64,000 bases of DNA, from the NCBI GenBank assembly GCA_025350325.1, contig JANXYB010000045.1, forward strand, positions 1 to 64,000, given 5' to 3'. The notes beneath the pieces are model-generated. The model did not search any database and was not told the DNA's origin. It saw only the letters and a list, made by a program, of their open reading frames with translations. This DNA comes from Acidobacteriaceae bacterium. GTDB lineage: Bacteria; Acidobacteriota; Terriglobia; Terriglobales; Acidobacteriaceae. The position numbers and the translations under genes were made by a program. How positions within the stretch are numbered: position 1 is the first letter of the stretch; each line of letters starts with the position of its first letter. This document shows, piece by piece, positions 38,213 to 48,144 of the stretch.

Positions 38213-39712
38213 TCAAAACTTTAGTCGGCGCATGAATGCGGGAACATCGAGATCTCTGTCTGTTTCATCATGCTGCTCGGCGAAAGGACTTACGGCCGCC
38301 TTTACACCCTCGACGGCAGTCGCCGCCGGGATTTGCACCCCATTACCAAAGTCTGATGCAGATTCCCTATGCAGTGGCGCGTATCCAGATTCCTCTGCCA
38401 TTTCTGCGAATCGCGGTTTTCCCTGTGCCGACACCAAAGCTGGTTCAGGAACCTCTACTCTAGAAACCTCTATTCTTTTGACGCTCGGCGGCTTCGATGC
38501 CTCCATCGATACCGGCAAAAACGGCTCCAAATCGCGCTCATCGAAATCTTCATCTTCACTCATAAATTTTGGAGGAGCGGGCACAGGGGGCGGTGGCGGC
38601 GGACCGGCCGGTTCGCGTAGCCATGTGTCGGGCGCTACCACAGGAACCGAGACGACCGGGGTGTCATCGACACTCAGCATGCGCGCGCGCCGCTCTGGCA
38701 TCTGGTCGCGGAAACCTGTGGCGATCACGGTAATCTTGACCTCATCTCCCATGCGCTCGTCCAGAACCGCGCCAAAGATAATGTTGGCGTCCTCGTGCGC
38801 CGAGGATTGAATCAGAGAAGATGCTTCGTTAACCTCAGAAAGCTTCAGCGAACTGGAACCGGTGATGTTGATCAGGATGCCACGCGCTCCGTCAATGGCG
38901 CCGGCCTCGAGCAAAGGCGAAGCCATCGCCGCCTGCGCCGCTTCAATGGCACGATTTTCACCCGATCGCACCGCCGTGCCCATCACCGCGTGACCCATGC
39001 CGGCCATCGTGGTCTTAACGTCCGCGAAGTCGCGGTTGATGATGCCGGGAATCGTAATGATGTCCGAAATTCCTTGCACGCCCTGGCGCAAAACATCGTC
39101 GGCAATCCGGAAACTTTCAAAGAACCCAGCGTCCTTGGCCACCGCCAGCAGCTTCTCGTTGGGGATCACGATCATCGTGTCTACGCTCTCGAGCAATTCC
39201 TTCAGGCCGCGTTCTGCCTGCTGCAAACGGCGCTTGCCTTCAAAGCCGAATGGACGCGTAATCACTGCAACCGTCAAAATCCCCATTTCGCTGGCCAGCG
39301 AGGCGATGACCGGTGCGGCGCCTGTGCCCGTGCCGCCGCCTAGTCCCGCGGTGACAAACACCATGTCTGCGCCCTCAAGTGCCTCAATGATTTTTTCCGA
39401 ATCTTCGAGAGCGGCGCGACGTCCTACATCCGGATTAGCGCCCGCACCAAGCCCCGAAGTGAGTCGCACGCCAAGTTGAAGTTTGACCGGAGCCTGCGAC
39501 AGCTTGAGCGCCTGGACGTCGGTATTGGCGGCGATAAACTCCACGCCCTCCAATCCCGCCTGGATCATGCGATTGACAGCGTTTCCCCCGCCGCCGCCGA
39601 CGCCGATGACCTTGATGCGGGCCCCGCGAGGGCTCTCCTCATGAAACTGGATGCGCATCTCTCCGGCTTCATTCTTCTGCTGATCCTTAGCTGCTTCCGA
39701 CTCTTGATTCAT
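38213..39712 (-). CDS. ftsZ: Cell division protein FtsZ
   Basis: [29 protein letters not shown], long C-terminal linker and terminal [12 protein letters not shown]. Confidence 0.97.
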   Translation of the reverse strand: MNQESEAAKDQQKNEAGEMRIQFHEESPRGARIKVIGVGGGGGNAVNRMIQAGLEGVEFIAANTDVQALKLSQAPVKLQLGVRLTSGLGAGANPDVGRRAALEDSEKIIEALEGADMVFVTAGLGGGTGTGAAPVIASLASEMGILTVAVITRPFGFEGKRRLQQAERGLKELLESVDTMIVIPNEKLLAVAKDAGFFESFRIADDVLRQGVQGISDIITIPGIINRDFADVKTTMAGMGHAVMGTAVRSGENRAIEAAQAAMASPLLEAGAIDGARGILINITGSSSLKLSEVNEASSLIQSSAHEDANIIFGAVLDERMGDEVKITVIATGFRDQMPERRARMLSVDDTPVVSVPVVAPDTWLREPAGPPPPPPVPAPPKFMSEDEDFDERDLEPFLPVSMEASKPPSVKRIEVSRVEVPEPALVSAQGKPRFAEMAEESGYAPLHRESASDFGNGVQIPAATAVEGVKAAVSPFAEQHDETDRDLDVPAFMRRLKF

Positions 39713-39731
39713 CAAAGACACGACTCCTGGG

Positions 39732-40940
39732 CTAAAAACTTGCTGCAAACATGGCCCGCACTTTGGCTCGCAGACTATTATTCTCTGCCGCGCGTATCAC
39801 CCGGGTACGATGGGCATACAAAAGCAGTCCGATGACAGTCGAGAAAGCCGGGTGAACCAGTTCGCCGGGCATGCCTGAAAGACGAACCGGCATCCCTGTC
39901 CGCGCCGGGACCCGCAACTGGCTCTCCGTTACATCCAGCATACCGGGAAGCATCGCGCCACCGCCGGTGAGCACGCAACCCGCACCTAGAGCATCGACCA
40001 CTCCGCCTTGGCGCAAACTCTCCTTTACAAAATACAGCAACTCGCGCGCACGCGGCTCGAGGATTTCCGCAAGGTTGCGCAGGGCGAGACGCTGCGGCTC
40101 GGGGTTTGAAATCTCAATCTCCGCCTCAAGCGGAACCGCGGTTACCACCGCATGACCGTATTGGCGTTTCAATTCTTCGGCCTGCGCCACTGGCATCTGC
40201 AAACCGACCGCTAGATCGTTGGTAAAGTGCGCGCCACCGATTGGAACAGAAGCGGTATGCGCCACGGCGCCCTCGAAAAATACCACGAGGTCGCTCGAGT
40301 GGGCACCGATATCGAGCAAGCACACCCCCAATTCGCGCTCATCTGCCGAGAGCGTAGCTTCAGCAGCGGCAATCGATTCAAGTACCGCCTCTGAAACTTC
40401 AAGCCCGGCGCGATTGGCACAGGTCACCGTGCTTTGCAGAGCGCTGCCCGAGCACGTCGAGATATGCAGATCGACCTCAAGACGCGCGCCCACCATGCCC
40501 ACCGGATCGAAGATGCCGGGTTGATCGTCGAGAATGAATTGGCGCGGCAGCAAATGCAGAATTTCGCGATCCGGCGGGCGCTCTACTGCCCGCGCCCTCT
40601 CAACCGCAGCACGCACATCGTCGCGCGTAATCTCGCGCATGCGGCTGCCAAGGTCCAGGCCTCCATTGGTATTGAGGCCGCGGATGTGCGGACCGCCTAT
40701 CCCTACCACGCAGTGATCTATGTTGGCGCGCGCCACCCACTCCGCGCGTTCGCTTGCCGCCTTGACCACTTTGGCGGCAGGACCGAGGTCAGAGATGAGG
40801 CCCTTGCGCATGCCTGCCGATTCCACCATGCCATGGCCGCGATACCGCAGCGCGCCCTCGTTCACGTCCGCGGCGAGCATGCGCGTCCATGCGCTGCCAA
40901 TGTCTAGCACTACGATCAGGTTGTCTTGCTTTTCGTTCAT
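39732..40940 (-). CDS. ftsA: Cell division protein FtsA
   Basis: [45 protein letters not shown]; position upstream of ftsZ. Confidence 0.95.
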   Translation of the reverse strand: MNEKQDNLIVVLDIGSAWTRMLAADVNEGALRYRGHGMVESAGMRKGLISDLGPAAKVVKAASERAEWVARANIDHCVVGIGGPHIRGLNTNGGLDLGSRMREITRDDVRAAVERARAVERPPDREILHLLPRQFILDDQPGIFDPVGMVGARLEVDLHISTCSGSALQSTVTCANRAGLEVSEAVLESIAAAEATLSADERELGVCLLDIGAHSSDLVVFFEGAVAHTASVPIGGAHFTNDLAVGLQMPVAQAEELKRQYGHAVVTAVPLEAEIEISNPEPQRLALRNLAEILEPRARELLYFVKESLRQGGVVDALGAGCVLTGGGAMLPGMLDVTESQLRVPARTGMPVRLSGMPGELVHPAFSTVIGLLLYAHRTRVIRAAENNSLRAKVRAMFAASF

Positions 40941-40950
40941 CGGTAAAGGC

Positions 40951-42240
40951 TCACTGACCTTGCCCCACTAGACCGGTGGGGTGCGGTTTTACAACGGATT
41001 TAGGTTCGGACGTATCCATCGCGGCGCGATTCGTTTGAGCGTGCTTCTTTTTCTGAATGGTCTTGTTCTTTGCGGACCGCGACTTCGTTGCAGGTCTAGT
41101 AATTGCGCGGGCCCTGACTGGCTTATTACCTCGCACATGTTTTGGCTCTTCAACCTTCGCTGCCGCCGGTTTCGCTTTTGCTTTTTCACCGCTGGGCGTC
41201 TGTGCATTCGCCTGTTCGGGGCTAACGTCGGTTGCGCTCACCGATGCGGGCGCGGCATTGCTACCGGGCATCATCTGCAGCACTACTTGCTGGTCGTAGC
41301 GAAGGTCGACTTCTGCCAATTTTGGATACTGCTGACGCCAATCCGCGATGTGCGCCTTGTAGCGTTGGTAGCGCTCGAGAAAGCGATCTTCGCCGAAGTG
41401 GGCAAGTATGTCAGTACCCTGCTCCGGCATCAGAACGCGCGCATCTTCGGGATCGGTCAGGTCAATCTCCGAAAGCTGGTCAGACAAATGCTGGCCATTG
41501 GCATCGAGTTCGCCCAACAGGCGCTGATAGACAGCCATCCGCGTTTTGCGCGAGGCGATCGGGTCGCGGCCATCGATACCTGTCACCACGGGGAACGAGT
41601 AGTTGTGCTTGGCCATGGTTGAGGCCGGCATGGCAAGCAGCACGCCGTTGCTATCGACCAGGCCGATCTGCTGGCCTTGGCGAACAAAAGCTACCGGCTG
41701 CCGCTCGACAATCGCTACACGGATTTGATCGGGCATCAGGCGCATCACAGTGGCCCGCTCGACCCACGGAATCTCTTCCAATTGCTTGCGCCGTTCGCCC
41801 AGCGGAACGAAAAAGATATTGCGTCCCACATCTTCGCCAAAGACCGGGAGCATTTCGGAGCGGTTGAGTTCAGCCAGGCCGGTCGCTTGAATATTGCTGG
41901 TTCCGGCGATGCGAAACCGAGAATCGCGCTCGAAAAATCGCTTCGTCGCAAAAGCTGAAACCGCCATTACAGTGAGAACGAATAATGCTCCCGCAGCCAG
42001 GGACACACGGCCTATCGTGCTTGCCGGACGCCACCATGGCCTGTGCGGATCGTCGGAGAATTTTCGCACCCGGTCGCGCGCCGCAAAACCCTCGCCGTCC
42101 GCATTCTCCATGTCCACTGGCATACCCGGTAATCCGCGCCCCGAAAGAGGCACACCCGGCTGCACGCGCCGGAAACGGGGTTCCGCGGATGTATCGTCTT
42201 CCCACACGAGGGGCCGGGTTTGATTATCGCGTTGTGCCAC
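40951..42240 (-). CDS. ftsQ: Cell division protein FtsQ with extended basic C-terminus
   Basis: Single TM, POTRA-like FRIAGTSNIQATGLAELNRSEML, EEIPWVERATVMRLMPDQIRVAIVERQPVAF. Confidence 0.92.
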   Translation of the reverse strand: MAQRDNQTRPLVWEDDTSAEPRFRRVQPGVPLSGRGLPGMPVDMENADGEGFAARDRVRKFSDDPHRPWWRPASTIGRVSLAAGALFVLTVMAVSAFATKRFFERDSRFRIAGTSNIQATGLAELNRSEMLPVFGEDVGRNIFFVPLGERRKQLEEIPWVERATVMRLMPDQIRVAIVERQPVAFVRQGQQIGLVDSNGVLLAMPASTMAKHNYSFPVVTGIDGRDPIASRKTRMAVYQRLLGELDANGQHLSDQLSEIDLTDPEDARVLMPEQGTDILAHFGEDRFLERYQRYKAHIADWRQQYPKLAEVDLRYDQQVVLQMMPGSNAAPASVSATDVSPEQANAQTPSGEKAKAKPAAAKVEEPKHVRGNKPVRARAITRPATKSRSAKNKTIQKKKHAQTNRAAMDTSEPKSVVKPHPTGLVGQGQ

Positions 42241-42381
42241 GCCTGAGCTAGATCGGGAGAATCGCCAGGCTCAACTATAGCCCGCATTCAGGGGCTTTTT
42301 TTCGCAAGCCCGCTAAAGGGAATCCGCACCGTTACGGGGCGTGGAAACTCAATGCAATAAGCTCTCACCGGCTCATCTTAC

Positions 42382-43821
42382 TTACGCCCAATGCAGAGTT
42401 TGCACCGAGTCGGCCGGCAGATCTACATCCAGCGCCTTCGACCCAAGCACCAGTTGCACGCGCTTCTGCGCACCGCGATTTGCAACCACCGCAACACAAC
42501 TGCCGTCGGGGTTGCAAAATCCCGTGTGCGAAACATCGACGCCTGCGCCGACACCACCGACTCCGTCCGTGGCAAAAACACGCGCGCCGCGCTGCACATG
42601 TTTTGAGTAGTGCGCGAACGCCCAGTACTGGCCGCTGAGGGTAACCTTATGCGTTGTGTTATCCACCGTGACCACTCCGCCGCAGGGGAACGGGCCAATA
42701 TTCGGATTGCCCTTCTCATCGAGCGCGATGTTCCATGCCGTGATAGAGCGTGCCCAGTTATTGAGGATGCCGTTAAACTGGTCTGCCCACTTCGTAAAAT
42801 CCGTCTGATAATCTGGTGCCGTAATATCGGAGCCGCCTTCGGTCCAATACGCATTCTTCTGCGGGAATGCATCGTGCACGCGGCTCATTGCCGACGGTTC
42901 GCCAACATAACCGTGCCATGCGATGCCATCAATGTACTGGTAGGCTGCGGGATCACTGAGCTCGTCAATCGCGCGGCCCCACAGGTTGTAATTGTGATCG
43001 AGTACCCAGATTTTTGTATCCAGGCCTGCCTTGCGCAGCGTGGGTCCAAGATGACTCTTTACAAACTCGATCTCATGCTCCTGCGACCACAGACAAGCCG
43101 GCATGCGCCCTTCCTGCTCGGCGTCGGCTTCGTTTTGCACGCTCACCGCGTCGATGACCACACCCTCAGCCTTGTATGCCTCGAGGAACTTTAGGAAGTA
43201 GCGAGCGTAAGGATCATAACTCTGCTTGCGCATCGCTCCGCCAAGCATCGAGTTGCTCGACTTCATCCATCCCGGCGGCGTCCACGGAGACGAGAACAAG
43301 AACAGTTCCGGATTGGCTTTGCGTGCCTCGCGCAACATGGGCAGGTAGTACGCTTTGTCGTGATCGATTGAAAATTTCTTCAACTCAGGATCGGGCTCAG
43401 GACTCTCATCGAAGGTGTACGCCGTACGTGAATAGTCGCTCGAACCGATACAAGTGCGGCAAACATTCAGAGCCAACTGATCGGGAGCAAACAACTCACG
43501 CATCACCGCTTGCCGGTCGTTATCGTTAAGGCGGCTTAGCACGTACGCCGAAGCATCGGTGATCGCTGCACCGAAGCCAAGCATCTCTTGTCGCGGCACA
43601 TGTACATTCAACAAAATTGCGTCAGCAGCGATCTGCGTTGTGGGCTTCCACGCCAGAGGCTCAAGTGCGGCGTGGCGGCGGTCACGAAACGTTCCCCACA
43701 CTTTCACCGGTCCCGGAGCCTTATCCTCTGCAGCCCAAACCGTGGCGCGGCTTGAAACCGCAAACCCGGCCGCCACAGCTGAAGCCGCCTTCAAAAATCC
43801 TCTACGAGAACCGACCGTCAT
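42382..43821 (-). CDS. Glycoside hydrolase family 30 (glucosylceramidase-like)
   Basis: SRRGFLKAASAVAAG (Tat-like), GFGAAITDASAYVLSRL, acid/base region VSVQNEAD, nucleophile region YWTEGG. Confidence 0.9.
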   Translation of the reverse strand: MTVGSRRGFLKAASAVAAGFAVSSRATVWAAEDKAPGPVKVWGTFRDRRHAALEPLAWKPTTQIAADAILLNVHVPRQEMLGFGAAITDASAYVLSRLNDNDRQAVMRELFAPDQLALNVCRTCIGSSDYSRTAYTFDESPEPDPELKKFSIDHDKAYYLPMLREARKANPELFLFSSPWTPPGWMKSSNSMLGGAMRKQSYDPYARYFLKFLEAYKAEGVVIDAVSVQNEADAEQEGRMPACLWSQEHEIEFVKSHLGPTLRKAGLDTKIWVLDHNYNLWGRAIDELSDPAAYQYIDGIAWHGYVGEPSAMSRVHDAFPQKNAYWTEGGSDITAPDYQTDFTKWADQFNGILNNWARSITAWNIALDEKGNPNIGPFPCGGVVTVDNTTHKVTLSGQYWAFAHYSKHVQRGARVFATDGVGGVGAGVDVSHTGFCNPDGSCVAVVANRGAQKRVQLVLGSKALDVDLPADSVQTLHWA

Positions 43822-43943
43822 TTCGTGCTCCTTGCAAGAGACAGAGTTTTGCCAGCGGGATGATAGCAGAGCCTGATCATCGCAGTAAACCGTTTAAGCA
43901 GCGAGTGCAATGCGCATAATACGCCCATCTCCGGCCCAAATTT

Positions 43944-45311
43944 TCAGTTCGCTTCCAGTGCCGCGAGGATCTGCGGCGCGAGGTGACTCACGCTCCCGGC
44001 GCCGAGGGTCAGGATCATGTCTCCCTCTTGTGCCTGCCGGGTGACCGTCACGATTGCAGCGGCAAAGTCAGGAGCGAACTCGACCTGCGGCCCTTTGATC
44101 TTGTCCACAAGCATCTGTGCCGACACGCCCGGAATCGGCTCTTCGCTGGCCGCATAGATAGGAAGCAGTATCACGCTGTCGGCGTCTCCGAATGCACTGC
44201 TGAATTGTTCAAGCAGATCAAGCGTGCGCGAATACCGATGCGGCTGAAAGACAACCAGAACGCGTCGTGGGCCACATTCACGCGCTGCCGCCAATGTAGC
44301 GCGAATCTCTGTCGGATGATGTCCATAGTCGTCGACGACTGTAACTCCGCGCGCTTTGCCGTGAATCTGGAAGCGTCTGTCGACACCGCGAAAACTTTTT
44401 AGCCCCGCAGCAATCTTGCTCGCGTCTACTTCCAGCTGATGTGCAATTGCCACCGCCGCTGTAGCGTTGAGCACATTGTGTCGCCCCGGCACATGCAATT
44501 CAAACGGCCCGAGCGGCCCTGCGGCGGTCGTCACAGTAAAACGCGAGTAGCAGCCGGGCTCCGTCTCAAGATGGTCAAGCCGAAAATCGGCCGCGGCTGC
44601 CGCACCGTATGTGAAGATGCGTCGCCGCGCACGCGGCAGAATTGCTGCCAATACGGCGTCGTCGATACAGGCCGTCACCGCGCCATAAAACGGTACTTTA
44701 TCCATGAAAGCGAGAAAGGCATTCTCAACGTCGGCCATGTCGCGGTAACAATCCATGTGTTCGCGATCGAGATTTGTGACCACCGCCAGGATTGGCGAAA
44801 GCTTGAGAAACGAGCGGTCGCTCTCATCCGCCTCGGCGACCAGGTATTGTGTCGTTCCCAGTTTTGCATTCGATCCGAGCGCATCGACGCGGCCACCCAC
44901 CACCACTGTAGGGTCGAGCCCACCAGCAGAGAGCACCGCCGCTACCATTGAAGTCGTGGTCGTTTTACCGTGCATGCCCGCGATCGCGATGCCGTACTTG
45001 AGGCGCATCAGTTCAGCCAACATTTCAGCGCGCTGTATGACGGGTATTTTGAGTGCGCGAGCTTCGACTACTTCAGGATTTGAAGGGGACACGGCGGAAC
45101 TGGTTACAACCACCGTTGCGCCCGCGACGTTTGAAGCCTGGTGTCCTTCGTACACCTGCGCGCCAAGTTGACTCAGCCGGTCGGTTACCGGACCCCGCCG
45201 CAGATCGGAACCAGAGACTTTGATTCCCATACTCAGCAGAATCTCGGCAATGCCGCTCATGCCGATGCCGCCGATACCGATAAAGTGCGCGTGCTGAGAA
45301 GTGGCAAACAT
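43944..45311 (-). CDS. murC: UDP-N-acetylmuramate--L-alanine ligase
   Basis: HFIGIGGIGMSGIAEILLSMGIKVSGSD, AGMHGKTTTTSM, DDYGHHPTEIRATL. Confidence 0.96.
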   Translation of the reverse strand: MFATSQHAHFIGIGGIGMSGIAEILLSMGIKVSGSDLRRGPVTDRLSQLGAQVYEGHQASNVAGATVVVTSSAVSPSNPEVVEARALKIPVIQRAEMLAELMRLKYGIAIAGMHGKTTTTSMVAAVLSAGGLDPTVVVGGRVDALGSNAKLGTTQYLVAEADESDRSFLKLSPILAVVTNLDREHMDCYRDMADVENAFLAFMDKVPFYGAVTACIDDAVLAAILPRARRRIFTYGAAAAADFRLDHLETEPGCYSRFTVTTAAGPLGPFELHVPGRHNVLNATAAVAIAHQLEVDASKIAAGLKSFRGVDRRFQIHGKARGVTVVDDYGHHPTEIRATLAAARECGPRRVLVVFQPHRYSRTLDLLEQFSSAFGDADSVILLPIYAASEEPIPGVSAQMLVDKIKGPQVEFAPDFAAAIVTVTRQAQEGDMILTLGAGSVSHLAPQILAALEAN

Positions 45312-45377
45312 TAGGGTTGAAAATCAAGGCTATCACCCGAGGGGCCAAAGCTTTGTCGCAGCCGCCACGCCGCCTGC

Positions 45378-45809
45378 TCAGGGCATCAGAAAGAAACGTG
45401 GATTGAAGACGTACTTCTCCGCAGCGTCATGTTTTATGCGCGCAAAGCCCGGATGGGCAGGATTCAGCACAAAGTTGGATTCCATCTGATTTACCGCTAC
45501 GCTGGGTACACGCAAAACTGCGCTGCTGGCCCGCTTGACCCATGCGTCTCCGAAGGCTTGGGAGGTGGGCGTCCCCATCCATGCGGCGTCCTCGACCACA
45601 AGGTCATCGGGCACCACAATACGCGTAAGGGATCGTGGAGGAATTTTCTTCCCACCGGCGTGAATCAGCGTTTCGAGAACCGCTAGGCTGGCGTGTTGGG
45701 CGGTATAGACGACCCTCGTTCCTGCGGAGTGCCACCGGCCAGGCTGCAAAAATGCGCCCGTCGTATCGAACACGCCATGGCTGACCGCATGCATCCTGAA
45801 GACAATCAT
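45378..45809 (-). CDS. RES-domain toxin
   Basis: FRMHAVSHGVFDTTGAFLQPGRWHSAGTRVVYTAQHASLAVLETLIH, typical RES start pattern. Confidence 0.88.
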   Translation of the reverse strand: MIVFRMHAVSHGVFDTTGAFLQPGRWHSAGTRVVYTAQHASLAVLETLIHAGGKKIPPRSLTRIVVPDDLVVEDAAWMGTPTSQAFGDAWVKRASSAVLRVPSVAVNQMESNFVLNPAHPGFARIKHDAAEKYVFNPRFFLMP

Positions 45810-46298
45810 CTAGACAGGAAAACCGAACTCGAGAGCGCCCAGGAGCGCCTCTACGGCCCGGCCTCCCGTTTCAGTGCGCAACAGCGACAGCGGGGTAGAG
45901 CCCTGCAATTCTGGATGGGGGCTATTCAACCACTCGGTAGCGTCATTCTCGTTACCCCACACCCGCTCCGCGATCGCCAGCACATGACGCAGCCGCGCGG
46001 TGGTCTGGCTTGCTTGAGGACCGAGCGTCTTACGAGCGCGCTTCCAGCTTGAATCGGGAATCAACTCGGCCCGCAACTTGCCCAGGGGCAAGGCCGAGGT
46101 CGCCGCTATCCGCTCGAACAGGTGGAATGCGTCGACCTTCGAGAATCCACGATCAGCGTCAAACGCCTGGCTGACGAGGGTCCGCGCAGATTCAGGGCGA
46201 AGGCCGGGCTTGGCTGCGGAAGCGCGTCGATGCAGCTTCAGCTTTTTTGTGGAACCGATGTTTTCCGGGGTGGTATGTACCGTTTTTGTGTCTGCCAT
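45810..46298 (-). CDS. Xre/MbcA/ParS-type (DUF2384) antitoxin
   Basis: C-terminal VWGNENDATEWLNSPHPELQGSTPLSLLRTETGGRAVEALLGALEFGFPV; immediately upstream of RES gene. Confidence 0.88.
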   Translation of the reverse strand: MADTKTVHTTPENIGSTKKLKLHRRASAAKPGLRPESARTLVSQAFDADRGFSKVDAFHLFERIAATSALPLGKLRAELIPDSSWKRARKTLGPQASQTTARLRHVLAIAERVWGNENDATEWLNSPHPELQGSTPLSLLRTETGGRAVEALLGALEFGFPV

Positions 46299-46577
46299 TC
46301 AATCCTTGTCCTGGTGCCATATTACACCAATAGTTAGTCTCACTTGAACCCCTTGTGACTTTTACTTTCGCGCATCGTGGCCACGCGACGACACCGACTC
46401 CGGCGAAATGTTGCGCATATTTATTTGCAGCAGAATCCGCAACCTTCTGAATAGGCAGTGTTTGCACTACACATAACCGGCGCGACTGGGAGGCAGCAAT
46501 ATACAAGCCTCAAGGATGTGGCAGCCGGAGCGGCCATCTCGCTGGAACGCGATCTGGCTGGGCCGGATGGAGGAATT

Positions 46578-46982
46578 ATGAGCAGCATGAAGAGCTTAAT
46601 GCTTGGTGTAGCAGTATTGGCTGGCGGTTTAGGCCTTGGAGCGACCACGGCCCAGGCAGCCGAGTTTAGGATTTATGCTGGTGGGCCGGTGGCCTATGTT
46701 CCTCCGTGCCCCGGAGCGGGGTATGTTTGGGTCAACGGCTACATGGACGACGGCTATTGGATCCCCGGACGGTGGAACTTTGTTGGAGTACGCGAAGGGT
46801 ATGGCTATGCTCGCTTCGACGGTGACCGCGACCGCTACGCACGATTTGATCGCGAACGTGGCCGTGAGTTCGAACGCCACTATGATCGCGGACGAGATTT
46901 CGAGCGCCGCGATGACCGCGACCGGGGTCTCGACCGGCACGAAGAGCGGGGTCGCAACTACGATCGCGAATTCCGCCGCTAA
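46578..46982 (+). CDS. Exported YXWXGXW-like protein with Asp/Arg-rich tail
   Basis: Signal peptide ending TTAQAAE; GYVWVNGYMDDGYWIPGRW; RBS GGAGG before ATG. Confidence 0.75.
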   Translation: MSSMKSLMLGVAVLAGGLGLGATTAQAAEFRIYAGGPVAYVPPCPGAGYVWVNGYMDDGYWIPGRWNFVGVREGYGYARFDGDRDRYARFDRERGREFERHYDRGRDFERRDDRDRGLDRHEERGRNYDREFRR

Positions 46983-47003
46983 CCCTGAGTAGCGAGTTAC
47001 AGA

Positions 47004-47036
47004 AAACGGTCTCCCCCGGCGGGAGGCCGTTTTCTT
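47004..47036 (+). terminator. Rho-independent terminator
   Basis: AAAACGGTCTCCCCCGGCGGGAGGCCGTTTTCTTT hairpin with U-rich tail. Confidence 0.85.
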
Positions 47037-47256
47037 TCCCATCGGTTTTAACTGACGAGCAACTTTTCAGCTAACCACGGGCTCGGACCGCCGGACGGGT
47101 CATCGCGCCGGAATCTTTTGCAGTACCGCAACTAATCTTCAATTGTATTGTTTAGATGTATAGAAGCTGGCCAGAGCGAAGAAACTCAAGTCAGCAGGTG
47201 CTGGAAATATAATCCCGGGCCGGAACGGCAGGACGGGCAGCACGTCGGAGGACATA

Positions 47257-48036
47257 ATGAAGAATTTCCGCTTGGTTCTTGTTGCAATGCTGTTCGCACT
47301 GCCATTCGCGTCGGCCAAGGCTCAAATTTCTGTAGGAATCGGGGTAGGCCCGGCGATAGTCGGCGCTCCCATAGAATATGGGCCTCCCGTATGCGATTGG
47401 GGCTATTACAGCTATTATCCTTACTCCTGCGCTCCTTATGGATACTACGGACCTGAGTGGTACAGCGGCGGCTTCTTCATCGGTACGGGTCCTTGGTGGG
47501 GCTGGGGCGGCGGCGGATATGGATACGGCTATGGCGGCGGATATGGATACGGCCGCGGCTACGGGTACCGTGGACATGATCGTGACGACGACTACGGGCG
47601 CGGCGGACGTGATGGATACGGACGTGGGGGACGTGACCGTGATGGTGACGGCCGCGGCGGTAATGCGTACGGTGGCCGTGGCGGATATGGCTACAATGGC
47701 GGAGCGCGAGGTGGCGTAGAACCGCGCGGATTCAGCGGCGGCCCGCACGGTGGGTTTAGTGGCGGTGGCCGAGTATCCGGTGGATTTGGCGGTCGCGCTG
47801 GCGGCGGCTTCGGCGGCGGAAATGCCGGCGGCGGCTTTAGCGGCGGACATCCTGGTGGCGGCTTCGGCGGCGGACATCCCGGCGGCGGCGGTGGCTACAG
47901 TGGCGGCGGACACGCCGGTGGGGGCGGCTTCGGTGGCGGTCATGCTGGCGGAGGCGGTGGCTTTAGTGGCGGTGGACATGCAGGTGGGGGTGGTGGATTT
48001 GGCGGCGGTGGCCACGGGGGTGGCGGCCATCGGTAA
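47257..48036 (+). CDS. Exported glycine-rich repeat protein
   Basis: Signal peptide MKNFRLVLVAMLFALPFASAKAQ; Tyr/Gly-rich then GGFGGGHPGGG repeats; GGAGG RBS. Confidence 0.75.
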   Translation: MKNFRLVLVAMLFALPFASAKAQISVGIGVGPAIVGAPIEYGPPVCDWGYYSYYPYSCAPYGYYGPEWYSGGFFIGTGPWWGWGGGGYGYGYGGGYGYGRGYGYRGHDRDDDYGRGGRDGYGRGGRDRDGDGRGGNAYGGRGGYGYNGGARGGVEPRGFSGGPHGGFSGGGRVSGGFGGRAGGGFGGGNAGGGFSGGHPGGGFGGGHPGGGGGYSGGGHAGGGGFGGGHAGGGGGFSGGGHAGGGGGFGGGGHGGGGHR

Positions 48037-48056
48037 GACCTAACGTCTAATCACCC

Positions 48057-48090
48057 AAAGCCCGGCTGCTTCGGCAGTCGGGCTTTTTGT
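48057..48090 (+). terminator. Rho-independent terminator
   Basis: AAAGCCCGGCTGCTTCGGCAGTCGGGCTTTTTGTTTTT. Confidence 0.9.
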
Positions 48091-48144
48091 TTTTGCGCTT
48101 ATCAGATCCGTTGCGAATCATCCACTTCGCATAATTGCTTGACA

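Noticed and set aside
42275-42325. Possible hairpin AGCCC...GGGCTTTTTTT upstream of ftsQ
   Set aside because: U-run is on the strand without an upstream gene; weak as a terminator for GH30.
47191-48030. 279-aa minus-strand ORF (Ala/Thr/Ser-rich)
   Set aside because: Complement of the glycine-rich plus-strand CDS, which has a signal peptide, RBS and terminator.
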